Below, piece by piece: positions 37,632-46,510 of a DNA stretch of 60,822 nucleotides. This stretch comes from an uncultured Bacteroidota bacterium (lineage in GTDB: Bacteria; Bacteroidota; Bacteroidia; Chitinophagales; Saprospiraceae). The stretch's first letter is position 1. Every line of letters begins with the position of its first letter. The translations under genes were made by a program, and so were the position numbers. The notes under the pieces are model-generated. The model was not told where the DNA came from and made no database searches. It worked only from the letters and a program-made list of their open reading frames with translations. The stretch covers positions 1 to 60,822 of the forward strand of contig CACLQQ010000006.1 of assembly GCA_902609095.1 (NCBI GenBank). Direction: 5' to 3'.

Positions 37632-38546
37632 ATGAATAAACGTGTACTTATAGCAGGAGGATCAGGGTCTGTCGGTAGACACTTGACGACTTTTCTTGAA
37701 GAAAAAGGATTCTTCGTTAAGTCACTCAGTCGAAATAAAAATAGATGCGATGGTTCTGATAACTATGTCCATTGGGATTCCGACCGAGATATCTTTGAAT
37801 TGGGGGAATTTATCCCTCACAATGTAGTGAATTTATCAGGTGCTGGAATAGCAGATCAAAAATGGTCTGAAAAAAGGAAAAAGATCATCATAGAAAGTCG
37901 TACCAAGAGCACTAATTTTTTGATCAATTCTCTAAAAAGTAGAGGTATTCATACTGAATCATTTATCTCAGCATCAGCAGTAGGATACTATGGTCATACC
38001 GGCGATCAGATAGCCAAAGAGACCGACAAACCCCATACTAATGAATTTTTATCCCAAGTCTGTGAGCTTTGGGAAAAAGCCGCCAGCTCAGCACACGAAA
38101 TCACCAATCAACTGATTATTGTCAGGATATCAACAGTATTAATGAAAGGTGCTGGAGCTCTGGAAAAAATGGACAAGACCATCCCATTTGGAATGGCAAA
38201 CTACCTTGGGAATGGCAAACAATATCTACCATGGATCCATATCGCAGACCTATGCAGATTCATACATCACTGCTTGATATTGTCGGGAAATAGTTCAGAG
38301 ATCTACAATATTGCTTCTCCGGACGAAGTAACTAACTACCGGTTTACTGAAATACTCAGAGACGTTATAAACCCCAAAGCCATATTACTACCAGCACCAA
38401 AGTTTTCTCTTAAATTACTTTTAGGTGAAATGTCGAGCGTGGTACTCAATAGCACGCGAGTTACAACTGATAAAATTAAAAGTATTGGATACGACTTACG
38501 CTTTCCTAAATTGGGGCAAGCCTTGGAAGATATCTATCACGATTAG
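37632..38546 (+). CDS. TIGR01777-type epimerase-like oxidoreductase (SDR-extended)
   Basis: A nucleotide-sugar epimerase-like protein with the NAD(P) loop IAGGSGSVGRHL at residues 7-18 and the family motifs NLSGAGIADQKWSEKRKK, ISASAVGYYGHTGD and WIHIADLCRFIH. In this family the usual YxxxK pair of epimerases is altered (here YYGHT), so catalysis is unclear. Length 304 residues is normal. It overlaps the convergent HAD gene by 4 bp. Function unknown in detail. Confidence 0.9.
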   Translation: MNKRVLIAGGSGSVGRHLTTFLEEKGFFVKSLSRNKNRCDGSDNYVHWDSDRDIFELGEFIPHNVVNLSGAGIADQKWSEKRKKIIIESRTKSTNFLINSLKSRGIHTESFISASAVGYYGHTGDQIAKETDKPHTNEFLSQVCELWEKAASSAHEITNQLIIVRISTVLMKGAGALEKMDKTIPFGMANYLGNGKQYLPWIHIADLCRFIHHCLILSGNSSEIYNIASPDEVTNYRFTEILRDVINPKAILLPAPKFSLKLLLGEMSSVVLNSTRVTTDKIKSIGYDLRFPKLGQALEDIYHD

Positions 38547-38971
38547 TGCTTTTCAAACACCTCGATCTCCTTGTTAACTTTGATTAGATCAGTGAATTGA
38601 CCTTTGAATCGAGTTGCTCTAACCATATGATTATCAATCCAATGGTAGTTTCCTCCTCTTGGTTTATTCATCAATAGGCCATGATATTTGAAGCCATGCT
38701 TTTTAAGCCAAGTCTCAGTAACTGACCTATGCTCCTCTGTACGTGATGTAAAAAACGTAATGATATGTCCTTCATCAAACCACTTATTCAATATTTCTAA
38801 AGCATCTGGATATGGCTCACAAGTCACCATGCGCTCAGGCTCCTCATTAGGAACATCATCTGTGATAGTTCCATCTATATCAATGAGGTAGTTTTTGACT
38901 TCCTCTGGTAATACCGGACTTAACGTCTTACCATCATTTCCTTTAATCTCCTTAAGTTCTGGGTTACTCAT
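38543..38971 (-). CDS. HAD superfamily phosphatase-like protein
   Basis: A 142-residue HAD-fold protein. The first motif is LIDIDGTITDD (DxDGT, near residue 30), then ITFFTSR (motif II) with lysine in LKKHGFKYHG and IDNHM as the later acidic part. Close relatives in Bacteroidota are often annotated as phosphoheptose isomerase, which I think is a misnomer because no SIS domain is present. It lies 5 bp after the M23 gene on the same strand, so both may be co-transcribed. Substrate unknown. Confidence 0.8.
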   Translation of the reverse strand: MSNPELKEIKGNDGKTLSPVLPEEVKNYLIDIDGTITDDVPNEEPERMVTCEPYPDALEILNKWFDEGHIITFFTSRTEEHRSVTETWLKKHGFKYHGLLMNKPRGGNYHWIDNHMVRATRFKGQFTDLIKVNKEIEVFEKH

Positions 38972-38976
38972 CTATT

Positions 38977-39828
38977 CTAAAAATTTAAAAAGTCTTCAGG
39001 ATTAACCGGTTTTCCACTATGCCATAATTCGAAGTGCAAATGCGGCCCACTTGATAATGTACCTGTATTTCCGATGATAGCAATCGCTTCTCCTGCTTCG
39101 ACAAAAGTACCCTTCTCTTTTAACAAAATCGAGTTATGCTTATAAAATGATAAAATATTACCCTCATGCTGCACTCCTATTGTATAGCCAGTTTCTAAGT
39201 CCCAACCTGAGCTAAATACAAATCCATCCATAATCACATTAATAGGACTATTCTGCGGTGCAAGTATGTCTACACCAAAATGTTTAATCTCTGGAGTAAA
39301 TTTAGAACTAACAAGACCTTGTACTGGAGGAATAACCTTTGCTTTGTGCCAAGTATCATATATACCATTGTCAACAGATGCTTTAAAAAAGCTATTATCC
39401 TTAACAGATTTGGCGATATCAGGAGTTTTAATTTGGTCTCTATTTACATTACTAAAGTTACTTGTGAAAGGAGGCTTATTATCCTGATCAGGAACACTTA
39501 GAGCAGTACGTAGTGCTGCAATATATGTATCCTGTGCCTCTATCTCTTCTATTACAAGATCCACCTTTTCTATCACTCCAAGGAATTGAGCATTAGCTTC
39601 TAAGTCTCCATAGCCAGGTATGATTCTCTTCAGCGGAGTAAAGGCAAAAAGCGAATAGAACCCTATAATTGATATAATAGAGACCATGCTTATGATGGTA
39701 TATATACTCCTGACACTTAAATCAAATGATTTAACCTCTTTAAATGTATCCGAAGTAAGTACAACTAATCGATATTGGTCTCTTAATTTATCAACCCGCG
39801 ATCTTTTGTCCTCGGTCAAGTCATCCAT
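38977..39828 (-). CDS. M23 family metallopeptidase, membrane-anchored
   Basis: An envelope peptidoglycan hydrolase or a LytM regulator. One membrane helix sits near residues 42-65, followed by a short linker and then the LytM domain with HFGVD, YKHNS and GPHLHFELWHSG, which keep the zinc ligands (H..D, HxH). Length 283 residues. It lies 187 bp from sprE, divergently, a neighbourhood often seen in Bacteroidota. The HAD gene follows 5 bp later. Catalytically competent by motif. Confidence 0.9.
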   Translation of the reverse strand: MDDLTEDKRSRVDKLRDQYRLVVLTSDTFKEVKSFDLSVRSIYTIISMVSIISIIGFYSLFAFTPLKRIIPGYGDLEANAQFLGVIEKVDLVIEEIEAQDTYIAALRTALSVPDQDNKPPFTSNFSNVNRDQIKTPDIAKSVKDNSFFKASVDNGIYDTWHKAKVIPPVQGLVSSKFTPEIKHFGVDILAPQNSPINVIMDGFVFSSGWDLETGYTIGVQHEGNILSFYKHNSILLKEKGTFVEAGEAIAIIGNTGTLSSGPHLHFELWHSGKPVNPEDFLNF

Positions 39829-40015
39829 CTCCTCAAAGGTATTTCATAATAAATTAGAAATAAAACGGTTATTGTAGTGCTTATAAGTTAACGTGACATA
39901 GTAAGAAATATAGTATCTAGATGGCAATTAAAAAAATGTGCATCAGATAATTATTTTAAGATTCATTTTTGGTCTACTTATTGGTCATAGATTTCATAGC
40001 CCATAGAAATAACTC
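39829..40015. promoter_or_regulatory. Divergent gap between M23 peptidase and sprE
   Basis: 187 bp that must hold both promoters. A TTTTTGG followed 16 bp later by TAGATTTC is a near match to the Bacteroidota element for sprE, but spacing is short. No clear operator is visible. Confidence 0.3.
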
Positions 40016-43003
40016 ATGACTAACAAGAGTACCATTTACTATATCAAATTTGCTGTGATCACCTTAGTGATCAGTAGCTTAGGTTTTAGTTCTTGCTCCT
40101 CGAGCAAAAAGAGCAAAGATGAGGTAGGTTTTGTAGGAAATAAATTTCATGACCTCACAGCGAAATTCAATGGCTACTTCAATGCGAACGAGCTGTATAA
40201 AGCGAGTAAGCTACAACTCGAAACAAGTTATCAAGATAATTACAATAGAGTCCTGAATATATATCCATATGAGTCAGTCCAAAATCCACAGGCTGTTGAA
40301 GAAGATATGGATAAAGCGGTTGAAAAAGTTATCAAAGTATCAAGTATACATGAGGTGAGTAAATGGGTCGATGATTGTTATGTCCTAATGGGCAAAGCTC
40401 AATATCTGAAAGGTGATTATGAATCAGCACAGGAAACTTTTGCATACTTCGTAGACGACTTTAATCCCAAAGATCCAGATAGTAGAGTGTATGTGACCAT
40501 AGATAGAGCAGATGATGCTAAGGCGCACAGAAAAGAAGTCGAGCGTGAACGAAAAATAAAACAAGAAGAAAGAGATAAAGCTAGAAAAGAAACAGAGAAG
40601 AAACGAGAAGAGGATAAGAAAGCACGAAAAAAGGCAAAAAAAAAACGAGGTAAGAAACGATCTAAAAAGCGGACACCTAAAGAGGTGATTGAGGAAGCAA
40701 AGGAAGAAGTGACAGAGATCACAACTAAAATCGAAGGCATTGTGGATAGCTCTAACGAAATTCCTCTAAGTGAAATGGACGAGGACGAAGAATATCTGAA
40801 CTCTCTCAACCAAGAGAAAAAGAAGAAGAAAAAATTAACTGACAATTCATATGACAAAGGATTCCTGAAACATCCCCCAGCCTACTATCAAGGTATGTTG
40901 TGGCTGTCTAAATCTTATATTAAGAGAGATAAATGGCTCGACGCTAAGTACTACTTAGACAAAATAGTGGAAGAAGGACTTGCCTCTGAGAATATCACGT
41001 CAGAAGCACATGTGGTCCGTGCTGATATGCTGATCAAAATGAAAGATTATAAAGCGGCACTACAGGCATTGGATATTGCCATTGTGGCAAATAAGGATAA
41101 AAGACTAAAGGCCAGATTAGCATTCATACAAGGACAAATTCATCAGATAAGAGGTAATGCCGCCCAAGCTTCAAACTCCTTTGACCTTGTAAAGGAGTTT
41201 CGTCCTAGTTTCGAAATGGAACTGCATGCAGAGATGAATCAATTACGCAACTCATGGGCAGCAGGAACTACAAGTAGTGAATCAGCAATTAAGAGACTTG
41301 AAAAATTAGCTAAGGAAAGTAAAAATGAACCTTATAAGGGGGCCATATATTTTACACGGGCAGAGATACTATTAGCTAATGGCAATGTTGATGAAGCTCT
41401 TGCTTTGTTTAATCAAGCCTTACAATATAGCGATGGAACGAATAAGACAGAAATCTATCATAGACTTTCCACATTGTTCTTATCACGTGAAGAATATGTT
41501 AATGCTAAAAGCTATTTTGATAGTACGCTTACATTGATGCCAAAGAAAGATGAGCGTTATCCAACTGTTGAAAAGTATGCTAACAACTTAAAAAGCATCT
41601 CTGAAAATATCACTATCATAAGACTACAAGATAGCTTACTGGACTTATCACAATTAAGTACTGAGGAATTAGAAGCCTTTGCTTTATCGAAGGCAAAAGA
41701 GATTGTTGCAGCACAACAAAAAAGCGAAGATGCTGCGGAGAAAATATCAGTTACTACTTCTGTCTTATCTGGCAATAGCCGATTTTTTGCATATAATCCT
41801 GCTTCTGTTCAGAAGGGGAGACAGGACTTTAATAAGAGATGGGGTGACAGGCCATTAGAGGATGACTGGAGAAGATCCAACAAGTCGAGCAGTTTCAATG
41901 ACATTGAGGATGGTCTGCAAGAAGAACAAGTAGCTGAAATAGATTATAGTGCAGAAATTAATAAAATACTCAGAGGTATACCGAAAGATGCTCAATCTCA
42001 GCAAGATGCTAAGGATCGGATAGAGAAAGCCATGTTTGAACTTGGTACAGGTTTCAGAACCTATATCGAGAAGTTTAAAAAATCAAATGATGCGCTAAAA
42101 TCACTCCTCAACAGATTCCCTGATACAGATAATAAGGTAGAGGCCTATTACTATCTATACCTCAATTATTTGGACTTAGTAGATTCTCAACAGGCAGAAT
42201 CCTACAAACAAAAAATATTAACTGAGTTTTCTGATTCTCCTTTTGCCATCTACTTGAGGAATCCATCTGATGAGAATGCACTTATGACAGATGAAAAAAA
42301 GATTCAGATCTACTATCAGAACACTTACGAAGAGTTCGAAAAAGGAAACTTTCAGTTGGTATTTAATCGCTTAGAAAAAGGTAGAGAAGATTTTGGGCAG
42401 GAGCATAAAATGGCTGCCAAATATGATCTTTTAAGAGCAATGGCTATAGGTAATACAGCAGGACAAAATGAATACATCAATGCGCTGCGAGGTGTAATAT
42501 TAAAATATAATAATACCCCAGAACAGACTTATGCGAAGGAAATGCTGAGGTTCCTAAGAGGAGACGAAGAAGCATTTGGCAATGAAGCAAGTGAATCGGA
42601 CTTGTCAAAGTTCAAGGTCGAAGATGACAAACTTCACTATATCATATTCTTATTATATGGAGGTGATGGCAATATTGTTAATGAGTTGAAAAATCAGCTG
42701 AATAAGTATAATGCTGATCAGTTTCCAGATCTAAGATTGAGGTCTACGAGCATGTATCTTAATCAAGAAAAGAAAACTCACTTGGTCTTATTAAGAAGAT
42801 TTAATGATGCAGATCAAGCCATGGAGTATTATGAAAACTTCCAAAAAGAGCAAATTAAGATCCTTTATCCATCCAAGTTCTCTTACGATATATATGCCGT
42901 CAATCAGTTAAATTATCGAGAGATTATCACTAGTAAATCAACTAATTCCTATAGACTCTTCTTCGAACAGCAATACCTGAACAACAAAAAGGAAGACAAA
43001 TAA
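40016..43003 (+). CDS. sprE: Type IX secretion/gliding lipoprotein SprE/PorW, TPR protein
   Basis: SprE/PorW is a large periplasmic or outer-membrane-linked lipoprotein needed for the type IX secretion machine. The signal ends in GFSSCSSS (lipobox); the start VGFVGNKFHDLTAKFNGYFN is the family's N-terminal mark. TPR-like helices follow in two blocks (residues ~120-160 and ~300-560), and further repeats to the end. Between them, residues ~170-235 are almost only Lys, Arg and Glu. The A10 run at 40636-40645 lies in this part. Length 995 residues is close to known SprE proteins. It converges with an AtpI-like gene 5 bp away. Confidence 0.88.
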   Translation: MTNKSTIYYIKFAVITLVISSLGFSSCSSSKKSKDEVGFVGNKFHDLTAKFNGYFNANELYKASKLQLETSYQDNYNRVLNIYPYESVQNPQAVEEDMDKAVEKVIKVSSIHEVSKWVDDCYVLMGKAQYLKGDYESAQETFAYFVDDFNPKDPDSRVYVTIDRADDAKAHRKEVERERKIKQEERDKARKETEKKREEDKKARKKAKKKRGKKRSKKRTPKEVIEEAKEEVTEITTKIEGIVDSSNEIPLSEMDEDEEYLNSLNQEKKKKKKLTDNSYDKGFLKHPPAYYQGMLWLSKSYIKRDKWLDAKYYLDKIVEEGLASENITSEAHVVRADMLIKMKDYKAALQALDIAIVANKDKRLKARLAFIQGQIHQIRGNAAQASNSFDLVKEFRPSFEMELHAEMNQLRNSWAAGTTSSESAIKRLEKLAKESKNEPYKGAIYFTRAEILLANGNVDEALALFNQALQYSDGTNKTEIYHRLSTLFLSREEYVNAKSYFDSTLTLMPKKDERYPTVEKYANNLKSISENITIIRLQDSLLDLSQLSTEELEAFALSKAKEIVAAQQKSEDAAEKISVTTSVLSGNSRFFAYNPASVQKGRQDFNKRWGDRPLEDDWRRSNKSSSFNDIEDGLQEEQVAEIDYSAEINKILRGIPKDAQSQQDAKDRIEKAMFELGTGFRTYIEKFKKSNDALKSLLNRFPDTDNKVEAYYYLYLNYLDLVDSQQAESYKQKILTEFSDSPFAIYLRNPSDENALMTDEKKIQIYYQNTYEEFEKGNFQLVFNRLEKGREDFGQEHKMAAKYDLLRAMAIGNTAGQNEYINALRGVILKYNNTPEQTYAKEMLRFLRGDEEAFGNEASESDLSKFKVEDDKLHYIIFLLYGGDGNIVNELKNQLNKYNADQFPDLRLRSTSMYLNQEKKTHLVLLRRFNDADQAMEYYENFQKEQIKILYPSKFSYDIYAVNQLNYREIITSKSTNSYRLFFEQQYLNNKKEDK

Positions 43004-43008
43004 AAGCG

Positions 43009-43395
43009 TTAAAAACTGGTTTTCTTAGCTAGCAACGTTAAAAAGTATACCTCATAAATAGTGTAAACTATATAGATCAAGATATACAAGGCTATATGGT
43101 GATTATCAGTAGGATTATGGAATCTTTGCCAATATGCCAGCAAACCTAATGAGAATAGTAATTTAATTAGGAATGATGCAGAAACAACTCCATTAAACGT
43201 ATAATTACTCTCTCTCGAAGATACACGTTGAGCATATAAGAATATAGATGTATTAAAAATCAAATAGATGACTATAGAGAGAGACCCGAAATTGAACAGA
43301 TCTAAACGATAGTCATAACAGACTACATAGCAAATGAGCAAAGAAAGGGTTGTAAGAGCGATTATATGGACACTGAAGTCTCGTAAAGTCATCAC
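43009..43395 (-). CDS. AtpI-like four-helix membrane protein
   Basis: A 128-residue hydrophobic protein with four predicted helices (about residues 10-27, 35-53, 65-85 and 100-123). It has no strong signature, but in Bacteroidota a protein like this usually lies between atpZ and atpB, where it is taken as AtpI, an ATP synthase assembly or magnesium uptake factor. AtpZ is indeed 3 bp upstream here. However, no atpB follows; sprE lies there instead, converging 5 bp away. The identity rests on context. Confidence 0.6.
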   Translation of the reverse strand: MMTLRDFSVHIIALTTLSLLICYVVCYDYRLDLFNFGSLSIVIYLIFNTSIFLYAQRVSSRESNYTFNGVVSASFLIKLLFSLGLLAYWQRFHNPTDNHHIALYILIYIVYTIYEVYFLTLLAKKTSF

Positions 43396-43398
43396 TCA

Positions 43399-43593
43399 TC
43401 AAGATAATTCTTTCACCAATTTATACAGATACCCGATCAAGAATGTGATCATAAGTAATAGAGCCAAGTAAGGCTTATCAAACTCAAATAAGCTGTCCAA
43501 ATAGCCTCCAATAAGCCAGCCCAAAAGCAACAAGAAAAACATCTGGAATGCTATCCCAGTATATTTTAAATAATCTTTAAAGGGATTGGGCAT
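43399..43593 (-). CDS. atpZ: AtpZ/AtpI-type small membrane protein
   Basis: A 64-residue protein with two helices (residues ~11-31 and ~40-58) and the family pattern YTGIAFQMFFLLLLGWLIG, then a short loop and LALLLMITFLIGYLYKLV. Such proteins come with the F0F1 ATP synthase and help c-ring assembly or ion supply. It lies 24 bp after the bactofilin and 3 bp before the AtpI-like gene, all minus strand, the usual order except that the synthase genes are absent. Confidence 0.85.
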   Translation of the reverse strand: MPNPFKDYLKYTGIAFQMFFLLLLGWLIGGYLDSLFEFDKPYLALLLMITFLIGYLYKLVKELS

Positions 43594-43617
43594 ATTTCTA
43601 CAGACTCGAGTCCGAAT

Positions 43618-44037
43618 TTACGCCGTCTTCACAGACGGTTTGGGTACAATCTTTTGACCTCCCATACTACATTTCACATTGAATACTGCTCCAGATTGGA
43701 CCATAAGTTTATCCGTTGTTATCTCTCCTGATATACTGGCAGACTCCTTAACCTGTAGTAGGTCTTTTACTCTTAAAGTCCCATCTATAGTGCCTTCAAT
43801 TACAGCATTTTGACAATCTATATGCCCTTTTATCAGTCCTTTGGGACCTAAGATAAGCTTTCCAGAACAGTTAAAATTTCCTTCAAGCTTACCGTCAATA
43901 CGCATATCATTTTGTGCAGTTAAATCTCCGACTAATTTAGTTCCTTGCCCTAAACTATTGATTCCGCCATGTGATGAACTATCGTTTGAAATTGATGCCA
44001 TAGTGTTGTTTTCCTTCTTTGAGTTATTGCCAAACAT
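43618..44037 (-). CDS. Bactofilin (polymer-forming cytoskeletal protein)
   Basis: A 139-residue bactofilin. The right-handed beta-helix core (residues ~25-125) shows the hydrophobic rungs: LVGDLTAQNDMRIDGKLEGN, LILGPKGLIKGHIDC, VIEGTIDGTLRV. The short tails are typical. Bactofilins polymerise without nucleotides and localise envelope enzymes. It is first in bactofilin-atpZ-atpI, and an M23 peptidase, a frequent partner, is 4 kb away on the same strand. Confidence 0.95.
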   Translation of the reverse strand: MFGNNSKKENNTMASISNDSSSHGGINSLGQGTKLVGDLTAQNDMRIDGKLEGNFNCSGKLILGPKGLIKGHIDCQNAVIEGTIDGTLRVKDLLQVKESASISGEITTDKLMVQSGAVFNVKCSMGGQKIVPKPSVKTA

Positions 44038-44148
44038 AATTTAGATTCTCCTTTTACTTGTTAAGTTTAACAATTGTAAACTGAAGAAAAGATAAGGCAA
44101 TATCAAGTATATCAACTAAGTATAAACACAAATATTTGATATAATTAT

Positions 44149-44169
44149 TATTCTAATATGATTAGAATA
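44149..44169. repeat. Perfect hairpin at the end of the first PorP/SprF gene
   Basis: TATTCTAAT and ATTAGAATA pair in a 9-bp stem with a 3-base loop, overlapping the stop codon of the PorP gene ending at 44162. No T-tract follows on the minus strand, so it may stabilise the mRNA end rather than terminate. Confidence 0.5.
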
Positions 44170-45217
44170 TAGGACAGAATACTCCCCCTCCGACATCACC
44201 AAAGAGGTAACTCAACGACAACTCAAATGATCCGTTGCCTGGAGATGATTGACTCAAAGCAGATACGTTATAATCATAGCTCAAGCCTATACCATAAACA
44301 TCATAGTCGATCCTGGCCGCCAGAATAATGGCATCTGAATGAACACCGACTTCGATCTTATTACCAACTCTATACCATGCTCCAAGTTCGAAAAATTGTT
44401 CAAAATCACTATTGAAAGTGGAATTTTTAGATTTATTCTTGAATCTCACGCTCGCTCCAACATTTAGTTCTTTATGAGGGCCTTGAGACATATAGATGAA
44501 GTTAGGCTTAACACTAACTTTATTATTTATTGGGAACTCTCCTCCAATATGAGCTGTAAGCCTGGAGAATAGATTTTCTTCTTGATTCAAAAATGAAACA
44601 TTGGGTTGATTCAAGTGATGCATAGCAACACCGACATATATACTTTTTCTTTCACCCAGGGTACTAAACCAAATCAGTCCTCCGGATAAGTCAGGATAAG
44701 TAATATTAGTATTAGGTATTGTTTCACCTGCACCACAACCAGGACAAAACTCGGCATTAGCATCAACTTGGGTAAGCCATCTAAAGTCACCCTGTCTCAC
44801 TCTACGTTGAGTAAATCCTGCATCAGCACCAAACGATACATAATGTGCTTGCTTTCTTGTGCCAGCTATCTTTTTACTAAATGAAAATGACATTCTCGCT
44901 TGAGTTGATCCAAAGTTAGTCTCACCAGCAACATCACCCCATAGTGTTCCTCCAACACCAAAATAGTCATCTTGACCAACAGCTAATCGACGGTCGTATG
45001 ACGACGAATAAGTATTATAAGCACTTGAACCAAGAGCCCCAGCCCATTGATTGCGATAATTAACGATAACTCGCTGCCCACCATTTACCACTCCAGTCAT
45101 AGCTGGATTCAGATTGAGTGGCGACATATAAAACTGCGAAAAATGGATATCCTGTGCTCCTAAGCCAAATGAGCTAAGGATGAGAAAAACTGTGATAATT
45201 CGATTCAATTTGGACAT
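44162..45217 (-). CDS. PorP/SprF family type IX secretion membrane protein (paralogue 1)
   Basis: An outer-membrane beta-barrel of 351 residues. The signal peptide is followed by QDIHFSQFYMSPLNLNPAMTGV, the hallmark of PorP/SprF (split here as DIHFSQFY and NPAMTGV). Further marks are YDRRLAVGQ and VAMHHLNQPNVSF. SprF-like proteins serve as a membrane partner for a large gliding or adhesin protein; none is adjacent. It follows paralogue 2 by 78 bp, probably a tandem duplication. It has fewer insert residues than paralogue 2. Confidence 0.92.
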   Translation of the reverse strand: MSKLNRIITVFLILSSFGLGAQDIHFSQFYMSPLNLNPAMTGVVNGGQRVIVNYRNQWAGALGSSAYNTYSSSYDRRLAVGQDDYFGVGGTLWGDVAGETNFGSTQARMSFSFSKKIAGTRKQAHYVSFGADAGFTQRRVRQGDFRWLTQVDANAEFCPGCGAGETIPNTNITYPDLSGGLIWFSTLGERKSIYVGVAMHHLNQPNVSFLNQEENLFSRLTAHIGGEFPINNKVSVKPNFIYMSQGPHKELNVGASVRFKNKSKNSTFNSDFEQFFELGAWYRVGNKIEVGVHSDAIILAARIDYDVYGIGLSYDYNVSALSQSSPGNGSFELSLSYLFGDVGGGVFCPIF

Positions 45218-45295
45218 AGGGTTTATTTGTATAGTCCGTCATATATAATGACAACTATTTATGTCAGCTACCCTACATTTAGGTGGTAATATTTG

Positions 45296-46408
45296 TTAGA
45301 ATCTCGGACTTAGATATCCTCTAAAGTTAGGATCAAACAACATATATGTCAATGATAACTCAAATGCACCATTGGCTGTTGCTGCCTGACTCAGACCAGA
45401 AACATTATGATCATAACTAAATCCTATACTATAACTACTGAATGAGAATTTAGAATAAACTACAATTGCATCGCTCCCTATTGAGCTCGATCCACCATTA
45501 GTTCCAGCATTCTGAACGATCCGTCCCCATAAACCAATTTCAAAGTAGTCTTTCACTCCTTCGTATTCTCCAATGTTGAATCGCACTGCAGATCCAGGTA
45601 ATATCTCTAAGTGTGGACCCTGAGACATGTAAACTATGTTTGGAACTACTGATAAAATCTTATTGATTCTCAGTTCGCCACCTGCATGAATGGTTAATCT
45701 GGAAAACAGGCTCTCTTGTCTATTCAAGAAACTGATATTAGCTTGATTTAAGTGATGTAGAGCAGCTCCTATATAGAAACTGTTATTACGCTGATCTAAA
45801 CCATATAGCAATATTCCCCCCGCTAAATCTGGATAAATGAAATTATTGTTGGGAATTACTTCATCAAATCCTGCTGAAGGATCGTAAACTCCATTAGTTA
45901 CTTGAGAAGGCCATCTTAGATCTCCAGGAGTGACCCTCCTCTGCGTAATACCCGCATCCGCACCAATACTTAGATATAATCCAGACTTCTTCATGTTGCG
46001 CCTAACTTGCTTAGACCAATTACCTCCAACCTTACGAGTATAGGCAAATGAAACTTTAGCCTGAGTAGTACCGAAATTAGCATCACCGGCAACATCGCTC
46101 CATAACGTACCTCCAATACCAAAATAATCTACCTGACCTACCTCAACACGTCTATCATAAGAAGCAGAATAAGTATTGTATGCACTGGAACCTGCAACTG
46201 CGGCCCATTGATTGCGATAGTGTACTGTAGCCCTTTGTTGTGCATCCATAACACCAGTCATAGATGGATTTAAGTTGAGAGGGGATAAATAAAACTGAGA
46301 GAAATGTATATCCTGAGCACTAACTTTAATTACACTGAATACAAAAACCACAATTGTGATTAATGAAAAGACATTCCTATAGATCCTATGTAACCTGCTA
46401 CAATTCAA
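45296..46408 (-). CDS. PorP/SprF family type IX secretion membrane protein (paralogue 2)
   Basis: A 370-residue paralogue of the gene 78 bp downstream, with the same barrel signatures (DIHFSQFYLSPLNLNPSMTGV in two parts, YDRRVEVGQ, AALHHLNQANISF). It carries extra sequence around residues 140-165 and near its C-terminus. The long N-terminal leader (hydrophobic residues ~15-30) is a signal peptide. The two lie in the same direction and are likely co-transcribed. No partner adhesin follows or precedes it in the window. Confidence 0.92.
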   Translation of the reverse strand: MNCSRLHRIYRNVFSLITIVVFVFSVIKVSAQDIHFSQFYLSPLNLNPSMTGVMDAQQRATVHYRNQWAAVAGSSAYNTYSASYDRRVEVGQVDYFGIGGTLWSDVAGDANFGTTQAKVSFAYTRKVGGNWSKQVRRNMKKSGLYLSIGADAGITQRRVTPGDLRWPSQVTNGVYDPSAGFDEVIPNNNFIYPDLAGGILLYGLDQRNNSFYIGAALHHLNQANISFLNRQESLFSRLTIHAGGELRINKILSVVPNIVYMSQGPHLEILPGSAVRFNIGEYEGVKDYFEIGLWGRIVQNAGTNGGSSSIGSDAIVVYSKFSFSSYSIGFSYDHNVSGLSQAATANGAFELSLTYMLFDPNFRGYLSPRF

Positions 46409-46434
46409 AATCTGCGTATTTATAATAAGAAATC

Positions 46435-46455
46435 GTTAGACACACAATCTAACGG
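46435..46455. repeat. Hairpin in the gap between PorP/SprF and the GSCFA pseudogene
   Basis: CGTTAGA (46435-46441) and TCTAACG (46449-46455) form a 7-bp stem with a 7-base loop in the divergent gap, close to the start of the PorP paralogue 2. It could be an operator or an mRNA leader hairpin; I cannot decide. Confidence 0.35.
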
Positions 46456-46510
46456 TTCAGATAAACCATTATTATTAAGTGAAGATAGACCATTCTAATA
46501 TCATCATCAT

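Noticed and set aside
40417-40857. 146-codon minus-strand frame rich in Phe and Ser
   Set aside because: It is the antisense of the Lys/Glu-rich part of sprE; the composition is explained by that.
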